A stretch of 15,363 nucleotides of DNA from an uncultured Eubacteriales bacterium. Lineage in GTDB: Bacteria > Bacillota > Clostridia > Oscillospirales > Oscillospiraceae. Location of the stretch: assembly GCA_902477055.1 (NCBI GenBank), contig CABSFY010000054.1:1-15363 (forward strand), in the 5' to 3' direction. The position numbers and the translations under genes were made by a program. The notes below the pieces were generated by a model, which was given only the letters and a program-made list of their open reading frames with translations, did no database searches and was not told the origin of the DNA. Below are positions 1 to 6,017 of this stretch, piece after piece (the first letter of the stretch is position 1; the number at the start of each line of letters is the position of its first letter).

Positions 1-22
1 AAATATCAAAACAATTCTGCGA

Positions 23-56
23 GATTGCCACGGCCGCAAGCGGCCTCGCAATGACA
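23..56. repeat. Palindromic intergenic repeat, copy A
   Basis: The segment runs from GATTGCCACGG to CCTCGCAATGACA with an internal GCGGCC-type palindrome (GGCCGC aag CGGCC). The same termini recur at 8147-8183, 8327-8416, 13666-13699 and 13726-13756. It is a member of a small dispersed non-coding repeat family, REP- or MITE-like. The matching inverted partner may lie outside the window. Confidence 0.75.
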
Positions 57-80
57 AATCGGACTCCTTTGACAATCTGA

Positions 81-108
81 GTGGGTAATCCCGGATGGGA
101 TTACCCAC
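81..108. terminator. Hairpin with T run, paralogue of the tRNA-Thr terminator
   Basis: A perfect 12-bp stem (GTGGGTAATCCC / GGGATTACCCAC) has loop GGAT and is followed on the plus strand by TTTTT (109-113). Core and loop are identical to the hairpin at 262-297, but the outer stem bases differ. On the minus strand it follows a tRNA 3'-end fragment (113-133) and lacks a T run after the stem. It therefore looks like a duplicated tRNA terminator that now reads best as a plus-strand terminator. Confidence 0.6.
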
Positions 109-112
109 TTTT

Positions 113-133
113 TGGAGCTACTGGCCGGACTCG
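113..133 (-). pseudogene. tRNA-Thr 3'-end fragment
   Basis: Read on the minus strand, this is the last part of the tRNA-Thr T arm plus the acceptor 3' strand, discriminator and CCA. Bases 109-133 match 293-317 exactly. The match stops abruptly inside the T arm, and no anticodon or D arm follows. It is either the scar of a deleted tandem tRNA gene or an attachment-site-like duplication. Confidence 0.7.
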
Positions 134-157
134 GCTGAAGGTAAGGGCGGAACTTCG

Positions 158-189
158 GCAAGCTGCCACCGGCAGCTTGCTTTGGTTTT
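158..189 (+). terminator. Orphan intrinsic terminator
   Basis: A perfect 10-bp stem (GCAAGCTGCC / GGCAGCTTGC) with a 3-nt ACC loop is followed by TTTGGTTTT. It has the full form of a Rho-independent terminator on the plus strand, yet no plus-strand gene precedes it in the window. It may serve a gene left of the window or be debris of the rearranged tRNA region. Confidence 0.55.
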
Positions 190-238
190 CTCTAAAATCT
201 GGGTGCATACTGTTATGTTGATGGCTTATTGCAATTCT

Positions 239-260
239 TCGAGTCCTTGGCCGGTAGCAG
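239..260 (+). pseudogene. Degenerate inverted tRNA 3'-end fragment
   Basis: On the plus strand this reads TTCGAGTCC, then GGCCGGTAGC, then directly into the AAAAACAGG hairpin at 262. The minus strand reads almost the same from the real tRNA T arm into the same hairpin. There are a 2-base insertion and a few mismatches. The hairpin is thus flanked on both sides by tRNA 3'-end sequence, one intact and one decayed. Confidence 0.45.
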
Positions 261-261
261 C

Positions 262-297
262 AAAAACAGGTAATCCCGGATGGGATTACCTGTTTTT
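262..297 (-). terminator. tRNA-Thr intrinsic terminator
   Basis: A perfect 16-bp inverted repeat (262-277 with 282-297, loop 278-281) begins within the encoded CCA end of the tRNA. On the minus strand its 3' arm ends in TTTTT, the usual form of an A-rich/T-rich bidirectional terminator. It should end the tRNA transcript that starts near 385. Confidence 0.8.
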
Positions 298-372
298 GGA
301 GCTACTGGCCGGACTCGAACCGGCGACCTGCTGATTACGAATCAGCTGCTCTACCTGCTGAGCCACAGTAGC
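297..372 (-). tRNA. tRNA-Thr (anticodon CGT)
   Basis: The minus strand folds as a complete cloverleaf. The acceptor stem is GCTACTG/CAGTAGC (366-372 with 301-307), the D arm contains GCTCAGC..GAGC, and the anticodon stem is GCTGA/TCAGC with loop TTCGTAA. The T arm is GCCGG TTCGAGT CCGGC, the discriminator is T, and CCA is encoded at 297-299. Anticodon CGT reads ACG, so this is a threonine tRNA. It has its own promoter (392-420) and a terminator abutting the CCA. Confidence 0.95.
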
Positions 373-391
373 ATTTCATGTCGCGGTAACT

Positions 392-420
392 ATTCTACCG
401 CAAAAGCTGCGCGATGTCAA
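392..420 (-). promoter_or_regulatory. SigA-type promoter of tRNA-Thr
   Basis: On the minus strand there is a perfect -35 TTGACA (415-420), a 17-bp spacer and a -10 TAGAAT (392-397), about 20 bases before the tRNA 5' end at 372. Box sequence, spacing and distance are all typical for a stable-RNA promoter. Confidence 0.85.
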
Positions 421-453
421 GATGAAATCTGATTTTTTTCGGGGGGGGTAGGA

Positions 454-1158
454 TTAAATGTGTTCTCGCAGGGCTTCGAGGGCCTTTTTTTCGATCCTTG
501 AGATCTGAACCTGCGATACGCCGAGGATTTTTGACGTTTTATCCTGCGTCAGGCCGTGGAAAAACCGCAGGTTGATGACCATTTGCTCCCGCTCTGTCAA
601 GCAGGCAATCGCCTCGCGCAGGGAAATTCGCTCCACAATTTTCTCCTCCATTTCTCCGTCCGTCAGGACGTCCTCCAGCGAAAAACCGCCCTCGCCGCTG
701 CGCCGCTGGATGGATTCCGTCGCGCCGGTGGCGGTTTCGGCGGCAGCGATCTCCTCAATCTCCAATCCGGTCTGCTCACTCAGCTCGGCAAGCGTCGGCT
801 CGCGGCCCAGCTCGCCGGTCAGCTTTTGGCGGGCAACCTTGATATGCACGGAGCGCTCCTTGATGCTGCGGCTGACCTTGACCGTACCGTCGTCGCGCAG
901 GAAGCGCCGAATCTCGCCGGAAATTTTCGGGACAGCATAGGTGGAAAACTGCGTACCATAGGACAGATCGAAGCCCTCCAGCGCCTTGAGAAAGCCGAGG
1001 CAGCCGAGCTGATACAGGTCGTCCGGGTCCACACCGCGGCCAAAAAAACGCCGTGCAATCGACCAGATCAGTCCGGCATTGGCGACGATCAGCTCCTCGG
1101 CGGCATCACGGTCGCCGGTCTTGGCACGGCGCAGCAGCTCCTCCTGCGGACCGGTCAT
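454..1158 (-). CDS. sigF: RNA polymerase sporulation sigma factor F
   Basis: This 234-residue sigma-70 family protein directs forespore-specific transcription after the sporulation septum forms and is held inactive by SpoIIAB. Region 2 spans about residues 20-90, with DLYQLGCLGFLKALEGFD and FSTYAVPKISGEIRRFLRD for core binding and -10 recognition. Region 3 spans about 100-150. Region 4 spans about 180-230, with helix-turn-helix TQDKTSKILGVSQVQISRIE. It is slightly shorter than the B. subtilis protein (about 255). The ATG overlaps the spoIIAB stop as ATGA, and GGAGGG lies 5 bases upstream of it. SigF was chosen over the related SigG because it is the third gene of spoIIAA-AB-AC. No clear terminator follows it; an 8-base G run lies at 441-448. 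Confidence 0.96.
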   Translation of the reverse strand: MTGPQEELLRRAKTGDRDAAEELIVANAGLIWSIARRFFGRGVDPDDLYQLGCLGFLKALEGFDLSYGTQFSTYAVPKISGEIRRFLRDDGTVKVSRSIKERSVHIKVARQKLTGELGREPTLAELSEQTGLEIEEIAAAETATGATESIQRRSGEGGFSLEDVLTDGEMEEKIVERISLREAIACLTEREQMVINLRFFHGLTQDKTSKILGVSQVQISRIEKKALEALREHI

Positions 1159-1595
1159 TTTTTCCCTCCGCGGCAGACGATGCGCCGCTTCATATGTACG
1201 GTCGTCCCCTTGCCCGGTGTGGAGGTCAGCTTAAACTCCGTCATGAAGCTCTCCATGATCGTGATGCCCATGCCGCTGCGCTCCTCGCCGCCGGTGGTAA
1301 ACATGGGCTTGCGGGCCTGCTCGACATCCTCGATGCCGCAGCCGCGGTCCTTGATGACCAGATCGAGGACATTTTCCGGCAAAATCCGCGCCTTGACAAT
1401 GATCGGCCCGATGCGGTCGGGATAGGCGTGAACGATGCAGTTGGTCACGGCCTCGGAAACGGCGGTCTTGATGTCGCCCAGCTCGTCGAGCGTCGGGTCG
1501 AGCTGCGCGGCAAAGCACGCGACGGCCGACCGCGCAAAGCCCTCGTTGGACGACTTGCTGGGGAACTCCAGATTCATGTAGTTTTCGCCTTTCAT
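1155..1595 (-). CDS. spoIIAB: Anti-sigma F factor and SpoIIAA kinase
   Basis: This GHKL-fold serine kinase binds and blocks sigma F and phosphorylates SpoIIAA, so release of sigma F depends on the SpoIIAA state and the ATP/ADP ratio. The N box is SEAVTN at about residues 47-52 (E48, N52), the G1 box is KDRGCGI with D83, and the ATP-lid glycines lie in RSGMGITIM at about 107-114. The chosen start gives 146 residues, the length of the B. subtilis protein, and overlaps the spoIIAA stop as ATGA. GGAGG sits 10 bases upstream. An ATG at 1604 is also in frame but is only 1 base from that ribosome site. The stop overlaps the sigF start. Confidence 0.95.
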   Translation of the reverse strand: MKGENYMNLEFPSKSSNEGFARSAVACFAAQLDPTLDELGDIKTAVSEAVTNCIVHAYPDRIGPIIVKARILPENVLDLVIKDRGCGIEDVEQARKPMFTTGGEERSGMGITIMESFMTEFKLTSTPGKGTTVHMKRRIVCRGGKK

Positions 1596-1912
1596 TTCGC
1601 ACATTCCTCCTTGATGTCGGTGAGCTTTTCGATTCCGGCGGCGCGTAAGACCTTGTAGGGCTGGGCAGGGATGTTTTGCAGAATCAGCTTACCCTGTAAG
1701 GTGTTCATGCGCCGCAGCGTGTGCAAAACGACGGCGATTCCGCTGGAATCCATGAACCGCACGTTCCGGAAATCGAGAATACATCGCAGCGGCATATACA
1801 GGTCGATTTTTTCCGAGATCGCCGCCATGATCTCGTGGGCGCAGTGGTGGTCGATCTCCCCGGTCAATGCCACGGTGAGCTGCCGCTCCTGCACAAAGCT
1901 CGTCAGCTTCAT
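1592..1912 (-). CDS. spoIIAA: Anti-sigma F factor antagonist (STAS domain)
   Basis: This 106-residue STAS-domain protein, when dephosphorylated by SpoIIE, binds SpoIIAB and frees sigma F. The phosphoacceptor motif is MDSSGIA with S56, aligning with Ser58 of B. subtilis SpoIIAA, and the N-terminal TGEIDHHCAHE is a conserved nucleotide-site segment. The start is the ATG at 1912 (MKLTSF), preceded by GAGGAGGAG at good spacing. An in-frame ATG at 1960 would add 16 residues but lies inside a terminator-like hairpin. It is the first gene of the triad. The hairpin at 1937-1967 lies immediately upstream of its ribosome site. Confidence 0.95.
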   Translation of the reverse strand: MKLTSFVQERQLTVALTGEIDHHCAHEIMAAISEKIDLYMPLRCILDFRNVRFMDSSGIAVVLHTLRRMNTLQGKLILQNIPAQPYKVLRAAGIEKLTDIKEECAK

Positions 1913-1928
1913 TTTTTTGCTCCTCCTC

Positions 1929-1967
1929 AAAAAAATAACGCACACGGACGGCTTGTCCATGTGCGTT
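1929..1967 (-). terminator. Terminator or attenuator hairpin ahead of spoIIAA
   Basis: On the minus strand, a 12-bp stem (1955-1966 with 1938-1949, one mismatch, 5-base loop) is followed by TATTTTTTT (down to 1929). It is a good intrinsic terminator for the GerMN lipoprotein gene ending at 2031. The spoIIAA ribosome site begins right after the T run, and only about 17 bases separate the T run from the ATG. A spoIIA promoter must therefore lie upstream of or within the hairpin. A TATACT box at 1969-1974 has no convincing -35 partner. Confidence 0.7.
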
Positions 1968-2030
1968 TAGTATACGCGCTTCTTCCCGCGCGGTTTGTCG
2001 AAACCCACGCGGCAGCGCGTAACGATGAAA

Positions 2031-3320
2031 TTATTTGGCAAACCAGTCCGGTGAAGGCTGGCGAATGCGGGAAAGATGCTGCGAACGGTAGGCCGGCTCG
2101 ATGCCCTCGACGAGAATTTCGGTCGCATTAATATCGTCGAGCGCGCAGAGCGTGGCGACGATGCTGCGGACAGCGCTCTGCTCCTCCGCTGCCGTGGCGC
2201 AGCCGTCCAGGAATTCGCCGGTCAAATCGACGATACAGGTCCCGTCGTCGATGCGGACAGACAGCAGCTTCGTTCCGGCGGGGATGGGATTGCGGATGCC
2301 GCCCGCGCCCTCATAGGCAATGAGCGCGTTAAGTACCTGCTCCGGCAGGGGCAGCGTATCCGAAGGCTCAAACTGCATCGGAATGCCGGCCAGAAGCGCC
2401 TCCTCGCCGCAGCTGAGGTAGAGCGTCTGATCGCTCAGATCGGGATCGGTCGCATCGAACAGGACCGACTCGTCCCGCGTCAGGCCGTCGGTCAGGTCCA
2501 GCAGGTTCAGCCGCTCCAGCGGCGCTCCGGCAACCCAGAGGTCCACCGTCCGAATCAGCGGCAGCTCAGTCAGGGAATTTACGATCGCATAGAGCGTCGT
2601 CCGCTCCTCTGCAAAGGTGTAGGTATGGTCCAAAAGCTCTGCGGAGAGATCAACCGTGCAAACGCCGTCCTCCACGCTGACATCAAGCAGCGCCGTCTGC
2701 GCCGGAACGGCGGGCAGCAGTCCGTCGGCGAGCAGGGCGCGGAGAACAGCGGCAGGCTTTTCCGCCGCGTCGGCGGCCTGGACGGTGCGCGTCTGGCGCA
2801 GCAGATAGCGGTTTTCGCTGTCGGGGTAATAGAGCGTCATCTGCTCCTCCTGCGGCAGCATCCCGGTGTCCAGCGTCAGAATGTCGTCGGCGGAAAGCAC
2901 CAGCGGCGTGTCCACTCCCGGCGTTTGGATGCTGACGCGCTGCACGCCGTCAAGCTGGAACAGCGTCCGCGCAATGCTGCTGCACGCGAGGGAGCGGTCG
3001 ATTGAAGAAACCGCACCGCCGGAAAAGAACAGCGTACACACAGCGGCATCGAGCTGCGCCGTGCGGAGCTGCCAGGCCTCCGGCAGCGAGGCAGCTCCGG
3101 CCGGTGGCTGCGCCTCCAGATAGGCCTCCAGCAGCGCCGGAAGTGAAAGCTGCGCCGCGCCCTCCCCGGCGGGAAGTGTCAAAAGCACGTTGCCGTCGGC
3201 GGGCGTTTCGGCGGGAAAATAGAACAGAAAACCATCGTCCGTCGGCTCCTCCGGCCCGACTGCACAGGCGGCCAGCAGCAGGAGCGGCAGAAGCAACAGG
3301 ACAAAAAATCGTCGCTTCAT
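2031..3320 (-). CDS. GerMN-domain lipoprotein with three repeats
   Basis: A 429-residue exported lipoprotein. The signal peptide is MKRR plus a leucine-rich core ending in lipobox LAAC (C19 lipidated). Three successive GerMN-like units are visible at about residues 30-135, 160-265 and 298-406. The second and third share the pattern LLxVxxxDGxCxVDLxxELLD, then an EERT/EEQSA helix and a closing strand (VDLWVAG, TEILVEG). The first unit is degenerate. B. subtilis GerM, a sporulation lipoprotein, has two such domains, and actinobacterial LpqB has one beside the MtrAB two-component pair. The start ATG shares one base with the kinase stop (TGATG), so translation is coupled. It may be a GerM orthologue or an envelope partner of the kinase; the sequence cannot decide. 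No symbol is given. Confidence 0.85.
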   Translation of the reverse strand: MKRRFFVLLLLPLLLLAACAVGPEEPTDDGFLFYFPAETPADGNVLLTLPAGEGAAQLSLPALLEAYLEAQPPAGAASLPEAWQLRTAQLDAAVCTLFFSGGAVSSIDRSLACSSIARTLFQLDGVQRVSIQTPGVDTPLVLSADDILTLDTGMLPQEEQMTLYYPDSENRYLLRQTRTVQAADAAEKPAAVLRALLADGLLPAVPAQTALLDVSVEDGVCTVDLSAELLDHTYTFAEERTTLYAIVNSLTELPLIRTVDLWVAGAPLERLNLLDLTDGLTRDESVLFDATDPDLSDQTLYLSCGEEALLAGIPMQFEPSDTLPLPEQVLNALIAYEGAGGIRNPIPAGTKLLSVRIDDGTCIVDLTGEFLDGCATAAEEQSAVRSIVATLCALDDINATEILVEGIEPAYRSQHLSRIRQPSPDWFAK

Positions 3321-4762
3321 CAGGCATCCACCTCCGTATCAAACAGCGGGAAGGTAACGACAAACACCGTTCCGCCGCCCTCGCGCGCACTGACGGAGAT
3401 CGTGCCGTAGTTGCGCACGACCATATCGTGAACGATGGAAAGGCCGAGGCCCGCGCCGCCCGCCGCTCTGGAACGGGCCTTATCCACGCGGTAAAAGCGT
3501 TCAAAAATATGCTCCATCGATTCCGGCGGGATTCCCACGCCGTTGTCCGAAACGGTCAGGACGACGTTTTCCTCCTCGCGCCGGAGGCGAACGCCGACCC
3601 AGCCCTTCTCGCGGTTATATTTGATGGCGTTTTCGACGAGGTTGAACACGACCTGATACAGGTCGTCCTCCACCGTCATGACCGGGCAGCGTGGGGCAAG
3701 CGCGGCATCGATGCGAATCTGCCGCAGACGCGCCAGCGGCCGCAGCATCCGCAGAACCTTCTGCACGATGCCGGAGGCCTCGATGATCTCGCGCTCGTCC
3801 TCCACGGCGCTGTCGAGCCGCGTCAGCGTCAGCAGCTTCTGCGACAGCCGTCCGAGGCGATCCGCTTCCCGGCCGATATCGCCGATGAACTCACGCTGCG
3901 TGGCGACATCCATTTCATTTTGCAGAATGGAATCGGACAGCAGCTTGATGGAGGCCAGCGGCGTTTTCAGCTCGTGCGACGCGTCGGAAACGAACTGCCG
4001 CCGCCGCTGCTCCGAGGCCTCCAGACGTTCGGCCAGCTCGTTGAACTCCTGCCCGAGCTGATTGATCTCATCGTAGCCGCTCAGCTCGATTTTGTGCGAG
4101 TAATCGCCCTCGCGCATCATGCGGACCGAGTGCAAAATGCGCCGCAGCTTGCGCGAGAAGGCGGTCGAAAACAGCAGTGAGATCACAACCACGCCGACCT
4201 CCAGCGCGACGGAGATGCGCAGCACGTTCGTCTGTACCGCGTCGATGAGTGCGCCCTGCACGGTGTCGTAGTCCATCAGGTAGACTGCGCCGAGAACCTC
4301 GCCGCCGCGCGTGAGGGGGACGGCGACGCGGCTTTCGATCGCACCGCCGGAATAGCTGCCGAAGAAAACATCCCGCCCGCTCAGCGCACGGACGATCTCC
4401 GGAAACAGCGTGAGCTTTCCCTCCGCGTTGCCGGTTTCCAGCGAGTCGAACACGGCCATTGCCGCCGCATCGGTCACGACGGTGCGGGTCGTGTGCAGCT
4501 CGTCGAGCGAGTTGACGGTCTGCTCCACCCGCACGGAGGAAAGATCGTCGAGCTGTAGCAGCGCGGTCGTCAAAAGCTGCGCCTTGTCCTCCAGCGTCCG
4601 GTGCTGGGCGCTGAAGATCATCTGCCGCATGGTCGCGGAGATATAGATATTCAAGAATAAGAGAACAACCGCCGTGATTGCGATATAGGCGATGGCATAG
4701 CGGAGCTGCGAGCTGCTGGGCAGCAGCAGAAGCCGTTTCTTACGCTTTGAAATAGTACCCAA
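3320..4762 (-). CDS. Membrane sensor histidine kinase
   Basis: A 480-residue HAMP-type kinase. Transmembrane segment 1 is at about 21-43, an extracytoplasmic sensor region at about 45-180, segment 2 at about 183-203 and HAMP at about 204-255. HisKA follows with phosphoacceptor H263 in SDASHELKTPLASIK. The HATPase region has N box FNLVENAIKY (N378), G1 DNGVGI (406-411), F box FERFYR and G2 GAGLGLSI. It should phosphorylate the response regulator just upstream. The start is a TTG at 4762, overlapping the regulator gene by 23 bases. GGGGAG lies directly against it with no spacer, so the exact start is uncertain, but an in-frame stop shortly upstream allows no longer form. General form is PhoR/WalK-like; the signal is unknown. 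Confidence 0.93.
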   Translation of the reverse strand: MGTISKRKKRLLLLPSSSQLRYAIAYIAITAVVLLFLNIYISATMRQMIFSAQHRTLEDKAQLLTTALLQLDDLSSVRVEQTVNSLDELHTTRTVVTDAAAMAVFDSLETGNAEGKLTLFPEIVRALSGRDVFFGSYSGGAIESRVAVPLTRGGEVLGAVYLMDYDTVQGALIDAVQTNVLRISVALEVGVVVISLLFSTAFSRKLRRILHSVRMMREGDYSHKIELSGYDEINQLGQEFNELAERLEASEQRRRQFVSDASHELKTPLASIKLLSDSILQNEMDVATQREFIGDIGREADRLGRLSQKLLTLTRLDSAVEDEREIIEASGIVQKVLRMLRPLARLRQIRIDAALAPRCPVMTVEDDLYQVVFNLVENAIKYNREKGWVGVRLRREEENVVLTVSDNGVGIPPESMEHIFERFYRVDKARSRAAGGAGLGLSIVHDMVVRNYGTISVSAREGGGTVFVVTFPLFDTEVDA

Positions 4763-5417
4763 CTCCCCATTTTGTCATGAAATATTCCGGCGCGGCGGGA
4801 ACCGTTTCCAGCTTCTCGCGGATGCGGCGGATGTGAACGTCCACGGTGCGGATGTCGCTGCGGTAGTCATAGCCCCAGACCATATCCAGCAGGTTTTCGC
4901 GCGAATAGACGCGATTCGGGTTGCGCATCAGCAGCTCCACCACGTCGAACTCCCGCGCCGTCAGCTCCACGGCCTGTCCGTTTTTGTAGACGTTGCGCTC
5001 CTGGGTGTCCACGGTCAGATCGCCGACGGTAAGACGGCTGTCCTGCGCGGGAGCGGCCCCGGCAGAGCGACGGAGCAGCGCCCGGATGCGGGCCTTCAGC
5101 TCCAGAATGTTGAAGGGCTTGGTGAGATAATCGTCCGCGCCCTGCTCAAAGCCGAGCAGCTTGTCCATATCCTCGGTGCGGGCAGTGAGCATGATGATGG
5201 GAACGTCAGAAAACTCCCGGATACGGCGGCAGGCCTCCAGCCCGTCGAGCTCCGGCATCATCACGTCCAGCACGATCAGCCCGATGTCCGGGTTACGCGC
5301 CAGCTCGATGGCCTCGCGCCCGTTCGAGCCGGTAACAACCTGATAGCCGTCGTTTTGCAGATTGAAGCGAATTCCCTTGACGAGCAGCTCCTCGTCATCA
5401 ACGACCAGTATTTTCAC
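4740..5417 (-). CDS. OmpR/PhoB-family response regulator
   Basis: A 225-residue two-domain transcription regulator. The receiver domain (1-115) has acidic pocket D7/D8, phosphoacceptor D51 in LIVLDVMMP, T78 and K100 in TKPF. The winged-helix DNA-binding domain (about 128-225) has the family hallmarks LTAREFDVVELL, the recognition region DIRTVDVHIRRIREKLE, and the WGVGYYFKA wing. It starts with GTG, overlapping the ComEA-like stop as GTGA, with GGAGG 7 bases upstream. Its partner kinase follows with a 23-base overlap. It resembles WalR/PhoP/VicR types; the YycH/YycI partners of Wal systems are absent, with a GerMN lipoprotein in their place. Exact orthology is not assigned. Confidence 0.94.
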   Translation of the reverse strand: MKILVVDDEELLVKGIRFNLQNDGYQVVTGSNGREAIELARNPDIGLIVLDVMMPELDGLEACRRIREFSDVPIIMLTARTEDMDKLLGFEQGADDYLTKPFNILELKARIRALLRRSAGAAPAQDSRLTVGDLTVDTQERNVYKNGQAVELTAREFDVVELLMRNPNRVYSRENLLDMVWGYDYRSDIRTVDVHIRRIREKLETVPAAPEYFMTKWGVGYYFKA

Positions 5418-5836
5418 GGTGTAACCTCCACGGTAATGTAGTCGGCGATGGCGGCAAAGCGCTTTTCTCCGATGCCCTCGATCTGCATCAGGTCGGTAAT
5501 GTCGGAAAATGCGCCGTTTGCCGCGCGGTAGTCCACAATTCGCTGCGCCAATGCCTCGCCGATGCCGGGCAGCGTCATAAGCGCTTCCTTGGAAGCGGTG
5601 TTGATGTTGATCGGGCCGGCGGCAGGGGCTGCGTCGGCTTCGGTCGGCGATTCGGAGGCCGCCGTGGCTGTTTGGTCCTCCCCGGTCAGCTCCGACGACG
5701 GTGCGGCATGGGAATTTGCGGTCGTGATGCGGATTTCACCCTCCGTCAGCCGCTGTCCGACGGCAAGCCCGCCGGCAAAGGCCAGAAAGGCGACGGCAAT
5801 CGCCAGCAGGAGCCATTCGATTCTGATCTTTTTCAT
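5414..5836 (-). CDS. ComEA-like membrane-anchored helix-hairpin-helix protein
   Basis: 140 residues: a short basic N-terminus, one transmembrane segment (about 8-27), a low-complexity Ala/Ser/Thr/Glu linker (about 37-75) and a tandem helix-hairpin-helix module (76-140). The module shows ININTASKEALMTLPGIGEALAQRI and LMQIEGIGEKRFAAI, the DNA-binding form of ComEA, which takes up DNA at the cell surface during competence. Classical ComEA is about 200 residues with an SLBB domain before the HhH part; that domain is absent here. The ATG at 5836 has GGAGG 5 bases upstream and begins at the natural MKKIRIEWLLL anchor. A longer in-frame start at 5917 would put 27 polar residues ahead of the anchor and is less likely. 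It heads the minus-strand operon. No comEB/comEC is nearby. Confidence 0.85.
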   Translation of the reverse strand: MKKIRIEWLLLAIAVAFLAFAGGLAVGQRLTEGEIRITTANSHAAPSSELTGEDQTATAASESPTEADAAPAAGPININTASKEALMTLPGIGEALAQRIVDYRAANGAFSDITDLMQIEGIGEKRFAAIADYITVEVTP

Positions 5837-5895
5837 AGCCGCCTCCGCACACGGACCGTCCGCCCGCGTTGTCCGCAGGAAATCGGAGATTTGTA

Positions 5896-5924
5896 CCGCT
5901 TCGTCCGTTGACATCAATTCAATT
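5896..5924 (-). promoter_or_regulatory. Weak candidate promoter for the ComEA/two-component operon
   Basis: On the minus strand a TTGATG box, a 16-base spacer and a TACAAA box stand 60-odd bases before the ATG at 5836, within the divergent intergenic region. Each box matches only 4 of 6 consensus bases and the region overlaps the strong divergent dacF promoter. Treat it as a guess from position and weak similarity. Confidence 0.25.
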
Positions 5925-5935
5925 TCTGGTATAAT
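5908..5935 (+). promoter_or_regulatory. SigA-type promoter of the carboxypeptidase gene
   Basis: A perfect TTGACA (5908-5913) and perfect TATAAT (5930-5935) have a 16-base spacer and TGG before the -10, an extended -10. The predicted start is near 5942, giving a leader of about 75 bases with a possible hairpin (5979-5985 with 5997-6003) just ahead of AGGAGA. This is a vegetative-type promoter; no sigma-F-type element was needed to explain expression. Confidence 0.88.
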
Positions 5936-6017
5936 GGTATTTACACGATATCCATCGTTATTATATCACAGCCATGCGACCGGCGGCAAGCCGCAGCGCC
6001 GGTTTTAGGAGAGAATT

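Noticed and set aside
95..334. 79-codon plus-strand open frame over the tRNA region
   Set aside because: It is antisense to the tRNA and made of terminator and tRNA fragments; no ribosome site.
3002..4180. 392-codon plus-strand open frame over the histidine kinase and lipoprotein genes
   Set aside because: Arg/Pro/His-rich composition, crosses the boundary of two well-supported genes, and has no recognizable domain.
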